NCBI GenBank assembly: GCA_020638655.1
Contig: JACKIC010000004.1
Location: 186,001 to 250,000, forward strand
Length of the DNA stretch: 64,000 nucleotides
DNA from: Planctomycetota bacterium
GTDB lineage: Bacteria; Planctomycetota; UBA1135; UBA2386
Direction of reading: 5' to 3'
Shown: positions 43,425 through 52,344 of the stretch, in pieces
How positions within the stretch are numbered: position 1 is the stretch's first letter
Layout: each line of letters begins with the position of its first letter
The notes under the pieces: model-generated
Database searches by the model: none
What the model saw: the letters and a program-made list of their open reading frames with translations, nothing else
What the model was told of the DNA's origin: nothing
Made by a program: the position numbers and the translations under genes

Positions 43425-44504
43425 ATGCCCGATTCACCCCGACGTCCGTTGCGGAAGCGCCTGCTGCTCACCGCGACGGCGCTGTTCTCCAGCGTCCTGA
43501 TCGCCGAACTGGCGGTGCGGGTCCTGATGCCGCAGCCGACGACCTGGTTGCAGATCTACCACCGCCATCCGCGCCTGCCGCAGTATTCCCTGGAGCCCAA
43601 CGCGTCAGCGCTGGTCGAGACCGCCGAGACGAAGTGGCGCATCTTCGTCGACGAGCACGGCCGACGGTGGGCACCGACGAAGGCGAAGGGGACTCCGCGG
43701 GACGCGTCTGCCTCGCTAGGCGCGGGGTCGTCGCCGGTCCTGTGGTTGGGCGACTCGTTCACGTTCGGCCATGGCGTGGACTACGAACTGTCCTGGGTCG
43801 GGCTGCTCGAAGCAGACCCGGGCGCTCACCACGCGCACGTCAACACGGGCGTCCCTGGCTACGGTCCGACGCAGTATCGCGCCGTGCTCGACGACGAACT
43901 CGAGAATGGCCTGCGGCCCGCGGCGGTCGTCGTCGCGACCTTCCTCGGCAACGACTTCCAGGACACCATCTGGGAGAAGGACGTGCCCGTCGAGAACGGC
44001 ATCATCGGGGATGCCGGCGGGCTCAAGAGTTGGTTCAAGCGAACCTTCCACGTGTGTCGGCTGGCGTCGCGCGTCTACCACCAGATCAAGGAAGGCCAGC
44101 CCCAGGAGGTGAGCGCGTCGGACGAGATGGCCGATCCCGCCAACTGGCGCAGCGGGCAGCTGGCCGAGGCCGAGCAGCGCTATCGCGACGAGTTCCGGCG
44201 CATCGCGGCGCGCTGCAGCGAGCGCGGCGTCCCGGTCTTCGGTCTGATCCTGGCCTCGCCGAAGATGGTGGCGAAGGTCAAGGAGATGGGCATGCCGACG
44301 ACCTTGGATGTCGCGGACGAGCGCGCTCCCATCGTCCATGCGCGGAAGATCTTCGATGAGCTGGGGATCCGCGTGATCGACACGACCCCCGCCCTGGCGG
44401 CGCGCGATGCCGCGGAAGTGTTCTTGCCCCTCGACGGACACCTGACGCCCGAGGGGCACCGCATCGTTCGCGGGCTGCTGCAGGAGATCCCCGAGATCAA
44501 CTGA
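43425..44504 (+). CDS. SGNH/GDSL hydrolase with N-terminal membrane anchor
   Basis: 359 residues from ATG at 43425 (CCGGAG upstream), with an N-terminal signal anchor (KRLLLTATALFSSVLIAELAVRVLMP). SGNH blocks are LGDSFTFGHG (block I with Ser), NTGVPGYGPTQY (block II Gly), FLGNDFQD (block III Asn) and LDGHLTPEGH (block V Asp/His). Members acylate or deacylate carbohydrates outside the membrane. This is the second anchored SGNH protein of the window, after 2673-4910. The methyltransferase gene on the other strand converges on it. Confidence 0.85.
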   Translation: MPDSPRRPLRKRLLLTATALFSSVLIAELAVRVLMPQPTTWLQIYHRHPRLPQYSLEPNASALVETAETKWRIFVDEHGRRWAPTKAKGTPRDASASLGAGSSPVLWLGDSFTFGHGVDYELSWVGLLEADPGAHHAHVNTGVPGYGPTQYRAVLDDELENGLRPAAVVVATFLGNDFQDTIWEKDVPVENGIIGDAGGLKSWFKRTFHVCRLASRVYHQIKEGQPQEVSASDEMADPANWRSGQLAEAEQRYRDEFRRIAARCSERGVPVFGLILASPKMVAKVKEMGMPTTLDVADERAPIVHARKIFDELGIRVIDTTPALAARDAAEVFLPLDGHLTPEGHRIVRGLLQEIPEIN

Positions 44505-44555
44505 GTTCGCGCCGCGGAGCTCTGCGGCCGGTTCGCGGGCGGTCGCGCGTCGGCA

Positions 44556-45293
44556 CTAGGTCGCCGGTGCCGCTGTCTTCTCGAGCACGAACGTCAGGTT
44601 GCTGTGCCGCCAAGGCAGGCGGCCGAAGGAGAGCGCGCTGACGATGCGGGTGATCGCGGTGATGCACCGCTGCCGCAGTCCGCGCTCGACCAGATAGGGC
44701 GCGAGCCCGCGCTCCTCGCGCAGCGTGAATCCGTTCGCCTTGCACCACTCCTGGATGCCCTTGCGGCTCACGACCTTGTCGTAGTAGGTCGGGTAGGGGC
44801 CGTACCCGGGTTCGCCGGAGTGCGGGCGACGCAGGATGTGTCGGTGGTAGAAGACGTGGAACCAGAACGGCGTCAGGTTCGTGAGGAAGCCGAAGACGGA
44901 GTCGCGGTCGGGGATCTTGAGGATGATCAACCCTCCCGGCACGAGCCAGTTCTTGAAGTTCTGCAGGACGTGCTCCGCGTTCTCGATGTGCTCGAGGACG
45001 AAGGAGTTGTAGACGACGTCGAACTTGCGGTCGCCGAGGTCGACCTGGCGCAGGTCGGCGACGACCGCCTCGTCGAGGTCCTTGATGACCTCCACGCGAT
45101 AACGCATCGCTTCGGGATCGAGGTCGACGCCGGTGATCCGGTACTTGATCCCTTCGAGGTTCAGGGGCCAGTGCTGGCCGCAGCCCGCCTCGAGGATCCG
45201 GAGCTCGTGCTCGCCGTCGAAGGCCCGCTTCACGTAGCCTTCGATCAGGTCGTCTTCGTCCTTGTAGTGCTTGAGGAGCTCGAGCTTCGTCAT
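44556..45293 (-). CDS. Class I SAM-dependent methyltransferase
   Basis: 245 residues from ATG at 45293. SAM-binding motifs are ELRILEAGCGQHW (motif I), ITGVDLDPEAM (motif II acidic), VVADLRQVDLGDRKFDVVYNSFVLEHIENAEHVL and LVPGGLIILKIPDRD. It has the UbiE/Methyltransf_11/23 look, with a C-terminal extension of about 90 residues (PYPTYYDKVVSRKGIQEWCKA) as in methyltransferases of glycan clusters. The acceptor is unknown. The 293-bp spacer upstream, to the FAD oxidoreductase start, holds no recognised feature. Confidence 0.85.
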   Translation of the reverse strand: MTKLELLKHYKDEDDLIEGYVKRAFDGEHELRILEAGCGQHWPLNLEGIKYRITGVDLDPEAMRYRVEVIKDLDEAVVADLRQVDLGDRKFDVVYNSFVLEHIENAEHVLQNFKNWLVPGGLIILKIPDRDSVFGFLTNLTPFWFHVFYHRHILRRPHSGEPGYGPYPTYYDKVVSRKGIQEWCKANGFTLREERGLAPYLVERGLRQRCITAITRIVSALSFGRLPWRHSNLTFVLEKTAAPAT

Positions 45294-45586
45294 CTGCAAT
45301 TCCCGTCCGCACCCTTCAGAACCGACTGGCCCAGACGCCTTTGGATGGTCGAAGAGTAGCGCATGATGGTGACGTCGCCCGCAAAATGCAGCACTGCGTC
45401 TCATCCCGAAAGCGCTCGCCGATCCGCGTCGCCGACGGCGACCGTTCCGCCCATGCCAATGGTGAATGGCGGCGGCGCTGTCGAAGCGCATCTGGGTTGT
45501 CGCCAGGCCCGAGGTCGAGCCGATAAGGTGCCAAAGTAGGCCCGCGTGCAACGGGGCCGACTCGCGCCCCGAGCCCGCCCGGGCCC

Positions 45587-46750
45587 GTGGCGCGTTCGCC
45601 CAACGCCTTGAACTCGTCAAGCTCGTCCACCCTGATCGTCGGCGCCGGCATCGCCGGGCTCAGCCTGACCCTGGCGCTGCTGCGTCAGGGCCGTTCCGTG
45701 CTGTTGGCCGATCGTCGGCCCGGTGCCGGAGCGGAGGGCGTGGGCATCCTGCTCACGGGCAACGCGGCGCAGGCGCTGGCGGAGCTGGGCCTCGGCGCCG
45801 CCGCTGCCGCGGCCGCGGAGCGGGTCGCTGCGGTGGACTACTGCGACCGGGACGGGCAGCGCCTGTTCGAGCTCGACCTCGAGGCGCGACCCGGGTGGGG
45901 CACCTTCCTCTGCATGCACCGGCACACGCTGCAGCAGCTGTTACTCGCGGCCGTGGGGACCGAGCACGTGCGTTGGGGGGCGAAGATCGTCGACCTCGAA
46001 GAGGCCCCAGACGACGTGATGGTGCGCTGGGACGACGGCACCACCAGCAGGCACGCCTTGGTGGTCGGCGCCGACGGCGTGCACTCCGACCTGCGGCGAA
46101 GGTTGTTCGGCGAGGTGAAGACCGGGCTGCCGGGGCTGGCGGGTTGGCGCTTCCTGGCCAGGTGCCCCGCAGGGCTCCAGCGTCCCCAATACATGCTCGG
46201 GAACGGGTGCACGTTGCTGCTGCACCCGCTGCCCGGCGGCGATCTCTACTGCGGGGCGGGGCCTGCCGACACCGCGCTGCTGGTGGGCGGTGAGCCCCTG
46301 GAGCAGCTGCGGCGTGTTTTCGGCGACTTCGGTGGCTTCGCGCCGGCGGTGCTGGCGCAGCTCTCCGCTGACACACCCCTGCTGGACACCACCTACCACT
46401 GCGTGCAGATCCCGAGTTGGAGGAGTCGGCGATGTGTGCTCGTCGGCGACGCCGCGCACGCCTGCCCGCCGACGCTGAGTCAGGGCGGTGCCATGGCGTT
46501 GGAAGACGGGCTGGTCCTCGCCCGTCACCTGGCGACCGAGCCGCACGTGCCGACGGCGCTCGCCGGCTTCGAGGAGCAGCGCCGACCGCGGGTGTCGCAG
46601 GCCCTGTCGGCGTCGCTCGATCGCATGTTCGCCAACAGGCTCGCCAGCGAGCACTTCATCGAGGTGCGCAACACGATCCTTCGCGCCGTCGGCGCCGAGC
46701 AACTCGCGGCGGCATGGGGACCGCTGATGGCCGACGAGGCGCGGCGATGA
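45587..46750 (+). CDS. FAD-dependent oxidoreductase / aromatic-ring-hydroxylase-type monooxygenase
   Basis: 387 residues from GTG at 45587. The Rossmann FAD motif is LIVGAGIAGLSLTLALLRQGRSVLLADRR, the DG motif is VVGADGVHSDLRRR, and the GD motif is CVLVGDAAHACPPTLSQGGAMALEDG. These three motifs define group A flavoprotein monooxygenases (UbiH/PHBH-like). The substrate is unknown; neighbours suggest a pigment, lipid or glycan tailoring step rather than catabolism. It is followed by the GT4 gene after 111 nt. Confidence 0.85.
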   Translation: MARSPNALNSSSSSTLIVGAGIAGLSLTLALLRQGRSVLLADRRPGAGAEGVGILLTGNAAQALAELGLGAAAAAAAERVAAVDYCDRDGQRLFELDLEARPGWGTFLCMHRHTLQQLLLAAVGTEHVRWGAKIVDLEEAPDDVMVRWDDGTTSRHALVVGADGVHSDLRRRLFGEVKTGLPGLAGWRFLARCPAGLQRPQYMLGNGCTLLLHPLPGGDLYCGAGPADTALLVGGEPLEQLRRVFGDFGGFAPAVLAQLSADTPLLDTTYHCVQIPSWRSRRCVLVGDAAHACPPTLSQGGAMALEDGLVLARHLATEPHVPTALAGFEEQRRPRVSQALSASLDRMFANRLASEHFIEVRNTILRAVGAEQLAAAWGPLMADEARR

Positions 46751-46861
46751 GGCTGCTCGCCACAGCTCGATCCCGTGCACTCCGTGCTCCTCGGCGACGC
46801 GCGACAGTGCCGATCCGCGCCTCGACCCGATAGATTGGCACCGACAGGTGGACTCCGCGTC

Positions 46862-48082
46862 ATGCATACAGCCAAGAGCCAGACACGCCTCGTCTTCGTC
46901 CAATACGGCGATTTCGCGGATGCCTTCGAGCGCTTCTCGTCCGGGGGTCGGGAGAACTACTACGGCCAGCGCTACACCGTGGACCACGTGGGGGTCCTGG
47001 CCGAGCGCCACGAGGCGGTAAGCGTCATCCACTTCAGCGGCGACGCGCCCCTGCGGACGCTGTCGAACGGGGTGCGGGCGATGGGCGTGGATCTGTATCC
47101 TCCCGGCCTGTCGCCGCGAGACACCGACCTGATCGGCGCCGTGCAGGCGCTGCAGCCGACGCACCTGGTGGTCGCGGCGCCGATCCCGCGGTTGATCCGC
47201 TGGGGCATCGACCGAGGGCTGCAGGTCCTGCCGCTGTTCGCCGACAGCTTTCGGGCCGCCGGCTGGCGACAGCGCCTGCGCAACTGGCGGCTGCAGCGCC
47301 TGCTCAACGACCGGCGGATTCGCTGGGTGGCGAACCACAACATCGCGGCGTCGCTCGATCTCGAACGCATCGGTGTTCGGCCGGGCAAGATCCTGCCGTT
47401 CGATTGGCCGGCGCTGATCTCTCCCGCCCAGTATGAAGCGAAGGTTGCGCCGCAGGGCGCCGGGTTTCGTCTCGTCTATGTGGGGCAGCTGACCTTCGCG
47501 AAGGGGGTCGGCGATCTGTTGCAGGGGTTCGCAGCGCTGCCGCGCGCCGCGGGCTTTCGCCTGACCTTGATCGGCAGCGGGCCCGAGGAGGCGAAGCTGC
47601 GAGAACTGGCCGCGTCGCTGGGGATCTCCGAGCGAACCGACTTCGCCGGCAAGATCAGCCACGACGACGTGCTCGCCGCGATGCGGGATCACGACGCGGT
47701 CATCGTGCCCAGCCGCCACGAGTATCCCGAGGGTCTGCCGATGACGATCTACGAGGCGCTCTGCACGCGGACCCCGGTGCTCGCCTCGGACCACCCGATG
47801 TTCATGCTGCGGCTCGTCGGTGACGAGAACTGCGTGCTCTTCCCGGCCTCGTCGCCGCAGGCGCTGGCAGCAGCCGTGTTGCGGCTGCGCAGCTCACCCG
47901 CGCTCTACGAGCGCCTTTCGAAGAACTCGGCGAACGCCGAGGCGGACTACCTGTGTCCCCTCAAGTGGCACGTGCTCTTGGACCTGTGGCTCGAGGGTGG
48001 GCCGGCCAGCGAGGCGCAGTTGGCCGAGTTCTGCCTCGCCGCCAGCCGCCCGCGCGCGGCCGCCGAAGTGCGCCCCGCGTGA
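46862..48082 (+). CDS. GT4-family glycosyltransferase, 3' end abutting an IS
   Basis: 406 residues from ATG at 46862. The C-terminal GT-B half is clear: FRLVYVGQLTFAKGVGDLL, FRLTLIGSGPEEAKLRELA, GKISHDDVLAAMRDHDAVIVPSRHEYPEGLPMTIYEAL (the E-x7-E region) and TPVLASDHPMFMLRLV. The N-terminal half is a less conserved acceptor domain. Only the T of the TGA stop comes from host DNA; the GA are the first bases of the IS terminal repeat at 48081. The original C-terminus may therefore have been slightly different. Confidence 0.83.
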   Translation: MHTAKSQTRLVFVQYGDFADAFERFSSGGRENYYGQRYTVDHVGVLAERHEAVSVIHFSGDAPLRTLSNGVRAMGVDLYPPGLSPRDTDLIGAVQALQPTHLVVAAPIPRLIRWGIDRGLQVLPLFADSFRAAGWRQRLRNWRLQRLLNDRRIRWVANHNIAASLDLERIGVRPGKILPFDWPALISPAQYEAKVAPQGAGFRLVYVGQLTFAKGVGDLLQGFAALPRAAGFRLTLIGSGPEEAKLRELAASLGISERTDFAGKISHDDVLAAMRDHDAVIVPSRHEYPEGLPMTIYEALCTRTPVLASDHPMFMLRLVGDENCVLFPASSPQALAAAVLRLRSSPALYERLSKNSANAEADYLCPLKWHVLLDLWLEGGPASEAQLAEFCLAASRPRAAAEVRPA

Positions 48083-48104
48083 ACTGCTGGCTTTGATGGG
48101 GGTG
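48081..48104 (+). repeat. IS left terminal inverted repeat
   Basis: 24 bp beginning GAACTGCTGGCTTTGATG. It differs from the right repeat at two positions (T for C both times). Its first two bases complete the stop codon of the upstream GT4 gene. Confidence 0.85.
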
Positions 48105-48109
48105 CACTC

Positions 48110-48128
48110 TGGCCGGATTTTCCGGCCA
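48110..48128 (+). terminator. Subterminal IS hairpin, possible read-through blocker
   Basis: An 8-bp perfect stem TGGCCGGA / TCCGGCCA with a TTT loop, placed between the IS end and the transposase start. Many insertion sequences carry such hairpins, which block transcription or translation entering from outside; that role here is inferred. Confidence 0.5.
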
Positions 48129-48169
48129 GGTGTCACGGGAGGGCGGATCCTGCCACAGAGCTGGCACCG

Positions 48170-49222
48170 ATGGATTTCGTGCCCCCCTTCTGTCCCTCCA
48201 GCATCTGCTCGGCCCACGAGAAGCCCGGCAGGAGTTGGTTCACGCGCGATGGCTACTACCGGCCCAAGTGCCGCCGCTTGCCCGTGCCCAGGTTCCGCTG
48301 TCGGGTGTGCGGCCGCGGCTTCTCGCGTCAGACATTCCGCCATGACTACGGCGATCACAAGCCGCACACGAACGCCGCCACCTACCTGCACCTGGTGAGC
48401 GGTGTCGGTCTGCGGCAGACGGCGCGGTTGGTCGGCCTCGACGTGCACAGCGTGCAAGGCAAGTTGCGCAAGATGGCGCGCACGTGCCGGCGCCTGCACG
48501 ACAACCTCTGCGTCGAGCTGCGGGCAACCGAGTACCTGCTCGACGAAGAGGAGACCTACGAGAACGCGTCGATCCGCACGGTGACGATGCCGGTCGTGAT
48601 CGAACGAGAGACGTGGTTCGTGGTGGCGACGACCGCGGGGCCGATCCGGCGGTTGGCCAAGGCCGGGTCACGCCGGCGACGCTGGCAGGAGCGCGACGAG
48701 AAGAAGAACGGCCGCCGCCCCGACGCGAGCCGAGCCTGCGTGCGCGGGGCGCTCGAGGACCTGCGCAAGCGACTTCCGGAGGGGGCTCGGATCCAGCTGC
48801 ACAGCGACCTCAAGAGCAGCTACGCGACGTTGGCGAAGAGCGTGTTCGGCGACGCGGTCACGCACCTGCGCACACCGGGCCGCGCCGCGCGAACCACGGC
48901 CAACCCGCTGTTCCCGATCAATACGACGCTGGCGATGACGCGCGACAACAACGGCAGGCTGCGGCGCAAGTCGTGGCTTGTGTCCAAGAAGGCCGCGCGC
49001 CTCGTCGAGCAGATGCAGTTGTTCGCCTGCTATCGCAACTACGTGCGCACGCGCTTCAACCGCGACTTGCCAGGAGAGACGCCGGGGCGGCTGCTCGGGC
49101 TGATCGAGCGCAACCTGCAGGCGCACGAGGTCCTCGCCTGGTCGCAGCGGTGGGGGCGACGCAGCATCCACCCGACCAGCGTCGACGGGAGCAGGACCCA
49201 CGACATGGTCGCGGCGGCCTGA
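48170..49222 (+). CDS. Zinc-ribbon DDE transposase, IS1/IS1595-like
   Basis: 350 residues (ATG at 48170). The N-terminus has a zinc-ribbon pair (CPSSICSAH and FRCRVCGRGFSRQTFRHDY) followed by a helix-turn-helix (LVSGVGLRQTARLVGLDVHSV). The catalytic-core candidates are Asp in LLDEEETYE, Asp in LHSDLKSSYATL and an acidic residue beyond NTTLAMTRDNNGRLRRKSWLVSKKA; the R-x-N-G-x-L-x-R-x-S block resembles the IS1/IS1595 group. It lacks an HUH motif, which excludes a REP-associated Y1 transposase. It appears intact and in one frame, so the element may still be active. Confidence 0.75.
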   Translation: MDFVPPFCPSSICSAHEKPGRSWFTRDGYYRPKCRRLPVPRFRCRVCGRGFSRQTFRHDYGDHKPHTNAATYLHLVSGVGLRQTARLVGLDVHSVQGKLRKMARTCRRLHDNLCVELRATEYLLDEEETYENASIRTVTMPVVIERETWFVVATTAGPIRRLAKAGSRRRRWQERDEKKNGRRPDASRACVRGALEDLRKRLPEGARIQLHSDLKSSYATLAKSVFGDAVTHLRTPGRAARTTANPLFPINTTLAMTRDNNGRLRRKSWLVSKKAARLVEQMQLFACYRNYVRTRFNRDLPGETPGRLLGLIERNLQAHEVLAWSQRWGRRSIHPTSVDGSRTHDMVAAA

Positions 49223-49281
49223 GGCGCGGTCGTCACGCCGCCCTTGGCCCCTCCCTCGGCCACCCCTCCTCGGCGCGCCGT

Positions 49282-49305
49282 CGCCCCCATCGAAGCCAGC
49301 AGTTC
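49282..49305 (-). repeat. IS right terminal inverted repeat
   Basis: The complement begins GAACTGCTGGCTTCGATG and pairs with the left repeat at 22 of 24 positions. It ends 1 nt before the stop codon (complement of TCA at 49307-49309) of the leftward dehydrogenase gene. Confidence 0.85.
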
Positions 49306-49306
49306 C

Positions 49307-51220
49307 TCAGAACTGCGTCATCACGCAATCGGTGCGGAACATGCCCTCGATGGGGTCCAGCCCGATCGCCTGGAATTGCAGCTGCAACCCGGTCAGCAGG
49401 CCCGGCACCAACTGGTAGACCCGGGTCAGCCCCGGATTGCCGGTGCTGCCGGCGCCCGAGAGACTGACGCTGCCGAAGATGCCCAGTCCGTCCTCGATGA
49501 CGATCGTGAACGGGCTCGCGGGATTCGTGCAGATGGTGCCGAATGGTGAGTTCCACGGCGCGCCGCCCGGCAGCGCGACCATCACCACGAACGGGACCTG
49601 GGTCGGAATCGACGCGGACGTGTTGGTGATCGTGACGACCGCGAGGCTGCTGGTGTGCGCCACCGAGATCTTGCGGGAGAACAGCGTGAACGTGGCCCTG
49701 CCCAGGGTGCCGGATGCGGTCGCGGTCACGGTGATCTGACCTCCCGCGACGTTCGCATCGACGAACATGCGCGCCTCGCCGAGCGAGTCGGTGAGCACCG
49801 GTCCCGGGGTGACCAGGGTGCCCGGGCCGAAGATCGAGAAGTCGACCGGTACGCCGACCTGCGGCGATCCCAGGCCGTCGCTCACGCGGACGACGAGCGG
49901 CTGCGTGAACGGGTCGCCAGCAGTGCTCACCTGGCCGGTTCCCGCTTGCGCGGTGATCAGGTTGGCCGGCACGGACGGCCGGATGCGTTGGAACACGCCG
50001 GTCCACCAGGGGATGTCGGCGGTCATGTAGAGGGCTCCGTCGGGTCCCTGGCGCATCGCGGTCACCCGCGAGAACGAGTCGCCCCAGTCGGTGGCGTTGG
50101 GCTGCCCGGAGACCGGCGGCGTCGGCGTCCAGCCGCTGCTGCCGAAGTCCATGCACCGGATCCAGGCCAGCACGTGATCGAGGTAGAACACGCGCCCTTC
50201 GTAGGCTGGCCCGAAGTCGTAGATGCCGCCGCGATTGCGGTAGCGAGGGCCCTGGATCAAGACGATCCAGCCGGCGCTGTGGTCGCCGATGCCGATCGGG
50301 CTCTCGAGGCCGGGCGGCGCCGAGCCGGCGCACGGCGTCCACCACGCCGGCGGCACCAGGGGCGCATTGCCTTCCATCCAGGGCCAGCCGTAGTTGCGCA
50401 GCGGCAGGGTGCCCGCGCTGTGCAGATACTCGTCGACCTCTTCGGCGTCGGCGGCGCCGACGTCGCCGATGTAGAGGTTGCCCGTCAGGCTGTCGATCTC
50501 GACCCGGAACGGGTTGCGCAGCCCGTAGGCGACGACGAGCTGGCTCAGATCGTTGTTGCCGCTGAGGGGGTTGTTGCCGGGGTTGAGGAGGGCGTAGGGC
50601 GGCGCCGTCAGGTTCGGCCCGAGCGGGATGTTGGCGACATCCATGCGCAGGATGCATCCGCGACCCGACCCGGGCGTCTGCGCGTCGCAATGTTCCTGGT
50701 CGTCGCCGATGCCCAGCAGGAGCATGCCGTCGGGGGCGAAGCGCAGCGCGCCGCCGTTGTGGAACTCCGACAGATGGGGAATCGCGTCGACGACGACGCA
50801 GCGGCTCGCCGGGTCCAGCGCGAGGTTGGTGCTCGCAGGATTCGACAGATCGCCGAGGACCGCGAAACGATCGAGGTGCAGCAGCGAGTCGAGGGTGCTC
50901 GAGTAGTAGACGTAGATGTGGCCGGTCTGCGCGAACTGCGGATCCGCCTCGATGCCGAGCAGGCCCCGCTCGTGGCCGGTCAGCACCGAAGGCACGACGC
51001 CGATCTGGACCGCGGGACCACCCGCATAGACGTGGATCTCCCCATCCTGATTGGCGATCAGCGCGCGACCGTCCGGCAGGAACGTGAAGTCGAGCGGATG
51101 GGGCAGACCGGTCTGCACCAGGGTGTCGACCTGGAAACCATTCGGCACGCTCTGCCCCGGAAGCAACGTCGCCAGCAGGGCGGCGAGGGGGAGGGTCACT
51201 GTCAGGAACTTGCCGGTCAT
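49307..51220 (-). CDS. Exported glucose/sorbosone dehydrogenase-like propeller with Ig-like domain
   Basis: 637 residues with a signal peptide (TVTLPLAALLATLLPGQS). Residues about 25-410 form a PQQ-type six-blade propeller (LPHPLDFTFLPDGRALIANQDGEIHVY, GLLGIEADPQFAQTGHIYVYYS, HNGGALRFAPDGMLLLGIGDD, YGLRNPFRVEIDSLTGNLYIGDVG), then a Big_1-like Ig domain (about 425-515, TAQAGTGQVSTAGDPFTQPLVVRVSDGLG). A C-terminal beta domain of about 120 residues ends VMTQF and resembles the trailing domains of many secreted planctomycetal proteins. It probably oxidises a sugar or polyol in the periplasm, though many family members have no proven activity. Confidence 0.82.
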   Translation of the reverse strand: MTGKFLTVTLPLAALLATLLPGQSVPNGFQVDTLVQTGLPHPLDFTFLPDGRALIANQDGEIHVYAGGPAVQIGVVPSVLTGHERGLLGIEADPQFAQTGHIYVYYSSTLDSLLHLDRFAVLGDLSNPASTNLALDPASRCVVVDAIPHLSEFHNGGALRFAPDGMLLLGIGDDQEHCDAQTPGSGRGCILRMDVANIPLGPNLTAPPYALLNPGNNPLSGNNDLSQLVVAYGLRNPFRVEIDSLTGNLYIGDVGAADAEEVDEYLHSAGTLPLRNYGWPWMEGNAPLVPPAWWTPCAGSAPPGLESPIGIGDHSAGWIVLIQGPRYRNRGGIYDFGPAYEGRVFYLDHVLAWIRCMDFGSSGWTPTPPVSGQPNATDWGDSFSRVTAMRQGPDGALYMTADIPWWTGVFQRIRPSVPANLITAQAGTGQVSTAGDPFTQPLVVRVSDGLGSPQVGVPVDFSIFGPGTLVTPGPVLTDSLGEARMFVDANVAGGQITVTATASGTLGRATFTLFSRKISVAHTSSLAVVTITNTSASIPTQVPFVVMVALPGGAPWNSPFGTICTNPASPFTIVIEDGLGIFGSVSLSGAGSTGNPGLTRVYQLVPGLLTGLQLQFQAIGLDPIEGMFRTDCVMTQF

Positions 51221-51540
51221 GGGGTCGGTTCGGGCGGAGCGGGGCAGGACCTTACGTGTCGCTTCCGCATAGGGGGTCGGAAAGTATGCCATCTTCGAGC
51301 AGCGCCGGCCTCCGTGTTGATTGCGTCGTGGCGTATCGAAGCGGGCCGATTCGCGGCCCTGGTCGAAGCGGATCTGCGGGGGGCCGCCGAACGCGAAATC
51401 GGAGCACACGAGTGTCGGGCGCGGAGAGTAGGTCTCGTGAACTGATGATCAAGGCGGCCGGACTGGGCGGGCCCCGGGCGTTCGGGTGCGTGATCGAGGC
51501 CCTTCGGTGTGCGTAGTTCGCGCGGCGAACGGGACCGGTT
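51221..51540. other. 320-bp intergenic region
   Basis: This stretch lies between the start of the dehydrogenase gene (51220, leftward) and the end of the next leftward gene (51541). It should contain the dehydrogenase promoter. A short rightward open stretch ending at 51445 (VLIASWRIEAGRF...) looks protein-like but has no ribosome site and no recognised family. No repeat or RNA gene was seen. Confidence 0.5.
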
Positions 51541-52320
51541 TCAGTCGTTGCGGCGCAGCAGCCAGAGCACGCCGGTGACCGGGCCCGTCAGCAGTTCGAC
51601 CTCGTCGGCCTGGCGCGCAGCGTAGTCGCGCAGCAGCGCGGCCAGCCCTGGGTTCTGGGCAGCCAGCTCCTCGGCGCGCGCCGTGATCCGCCGGGTCATC
51701 GCCCGGTATTCGGCAGCGGTTTCGGGCCCGTCGATGACCTGCTCGGCCAGCAGCGTGTCGCCGTGCGCGGCCAGCAGCCGGTGCGACGTGGCGCGGTCGA
51801 GGCAGTCGACGCCCTCGCGGTCCCCGGGGGAGGCGTCGTCGTTCAGGAACGCGTCGTCGATCAGGATCAGGCCGCCCGGGCGCACGCACGCGCGCAGCGC
51901 CGCGACGGTGTCCTGCAGGTCGCCGAGCACGTCGCCGAGCGCCAGCATCGAGACGACGTCGTAGTCGCGGGCGGCGCCGACCGCGGCGCGCAGGTCGCCG
52001 ATCTCGAAGGTGCACCGCGGCGTCGCGTCGGCGCGGGCGGCGGCTGCCCGTGCGTGGTCGACGAACGCCGGCATCGCGTCGATGCCGTGCACGTGGGCCC
52101 CGAGCTCGTGCGCGACCGCGATGGCGACCGCGCCCTTGCCGCAGCCGAGGTCGAGCACGCGCGACCTGGGGCCGACGCCGGCGTCGCGCAGCAGCGGCAG
52201 CACCTCGCGGACGCGCGCGCCGATCTCGTCGAGGTCGGCGAGCAGGTGCGGCAGCGCGTCGATCAGTTCGGCGGGCGCGTCGAGGGTGCGGGCGACGAGT
52301 GCGGCGAGGTCGTGATCCAC
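51541..52320 (-). CDS. SAM-dependent methyltransferase, class I
   Basis: 259 residues from GTG at 52320, with AGGAG about 6 nt upstream. SAM motifs are SRVLDLGCGKGAVAIAVA, VHGIDAMPAFVDHARAAA, CTFEIGDLRAAVGAARDYDVVSMLAL and VRPGGLILIDDAFLN. It resembles small-molecule methyltransferases of the Methyltransf_25/31 kind. The substrate is unknown. It is 24 nt downstream of the di-haem peroxidase gene on the same strand. Confidence 0.85.
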   Translation of the reverse strand: MDHDLAALVARTLDAPAELIDALPHLLADLDEIGARVREVLPLLRDAGVGPRSRVLDLGCGKGAVAIAVAHELGAHVHGIDAMPAFVDHARAAAARADATPRCTFEIGDLRAAVGAARDYDVVSMLALGDVLGDLQDTVAALRACVRPGGLILIDDAFLNDDASPGDREGVDCLDRATSHRLLAAHGDTLLAEQVIDGPETAAEYRAMTRRITARAEELAAQNPGLAALLRDYAARQADEVELLTGPVTGVLWLLRRND

Positions 52321-52344
52321 TGTTCGCTCCTGGGAGCCTCCGCC

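Larger units (their letters stand above)
48081..49305 (+). mobile_element. Complete 1.2-kb insertion sequence with 24-bp terminal inverted repeats
   Basis: Terminal repeats 48081-48104 and 49282-49305 match at 22 of 24 positions, starting GAACTGCTGGCTT. They enclose one transposase gene (48170-49222). Just inside the left end is a perfect hairpin (48110-48128). No target-site duplication is visible next to the ends. The element fits exactly between the convergent stops of the GT4 gene (48082) and the dehydrogenase gene (49307). Confidence 0.85.

Noticed and set aside
45294..45586. RNA gene or riboswitch upstream of the methyltransferase or FAD gene
   Set aside because: No conserved RNA motif or strong structure was recognised in this 293-bp spacer.
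48170..49222. REP-associated tyrosine transposase (RAYT) explanation for the palindromes
   Set aside because: The transposase has a zinc ribbon and DDE-like acidic residues but no HUH motif, and family A palindromes share no sequence with its terminal repeats.
48074..49312. Target-site duplication around the IS
   Set aside because: The bases outside the two ends (CCCGCGT on the left, CTCAGAA on the right) show no direct repeat.
51313..51445. Small rightward gene in the spacer after 51220
   Set aside because: About 43 protein-like codons, but no ribosome site, no family match by eye and no neighbouring partner; kept only as a note.
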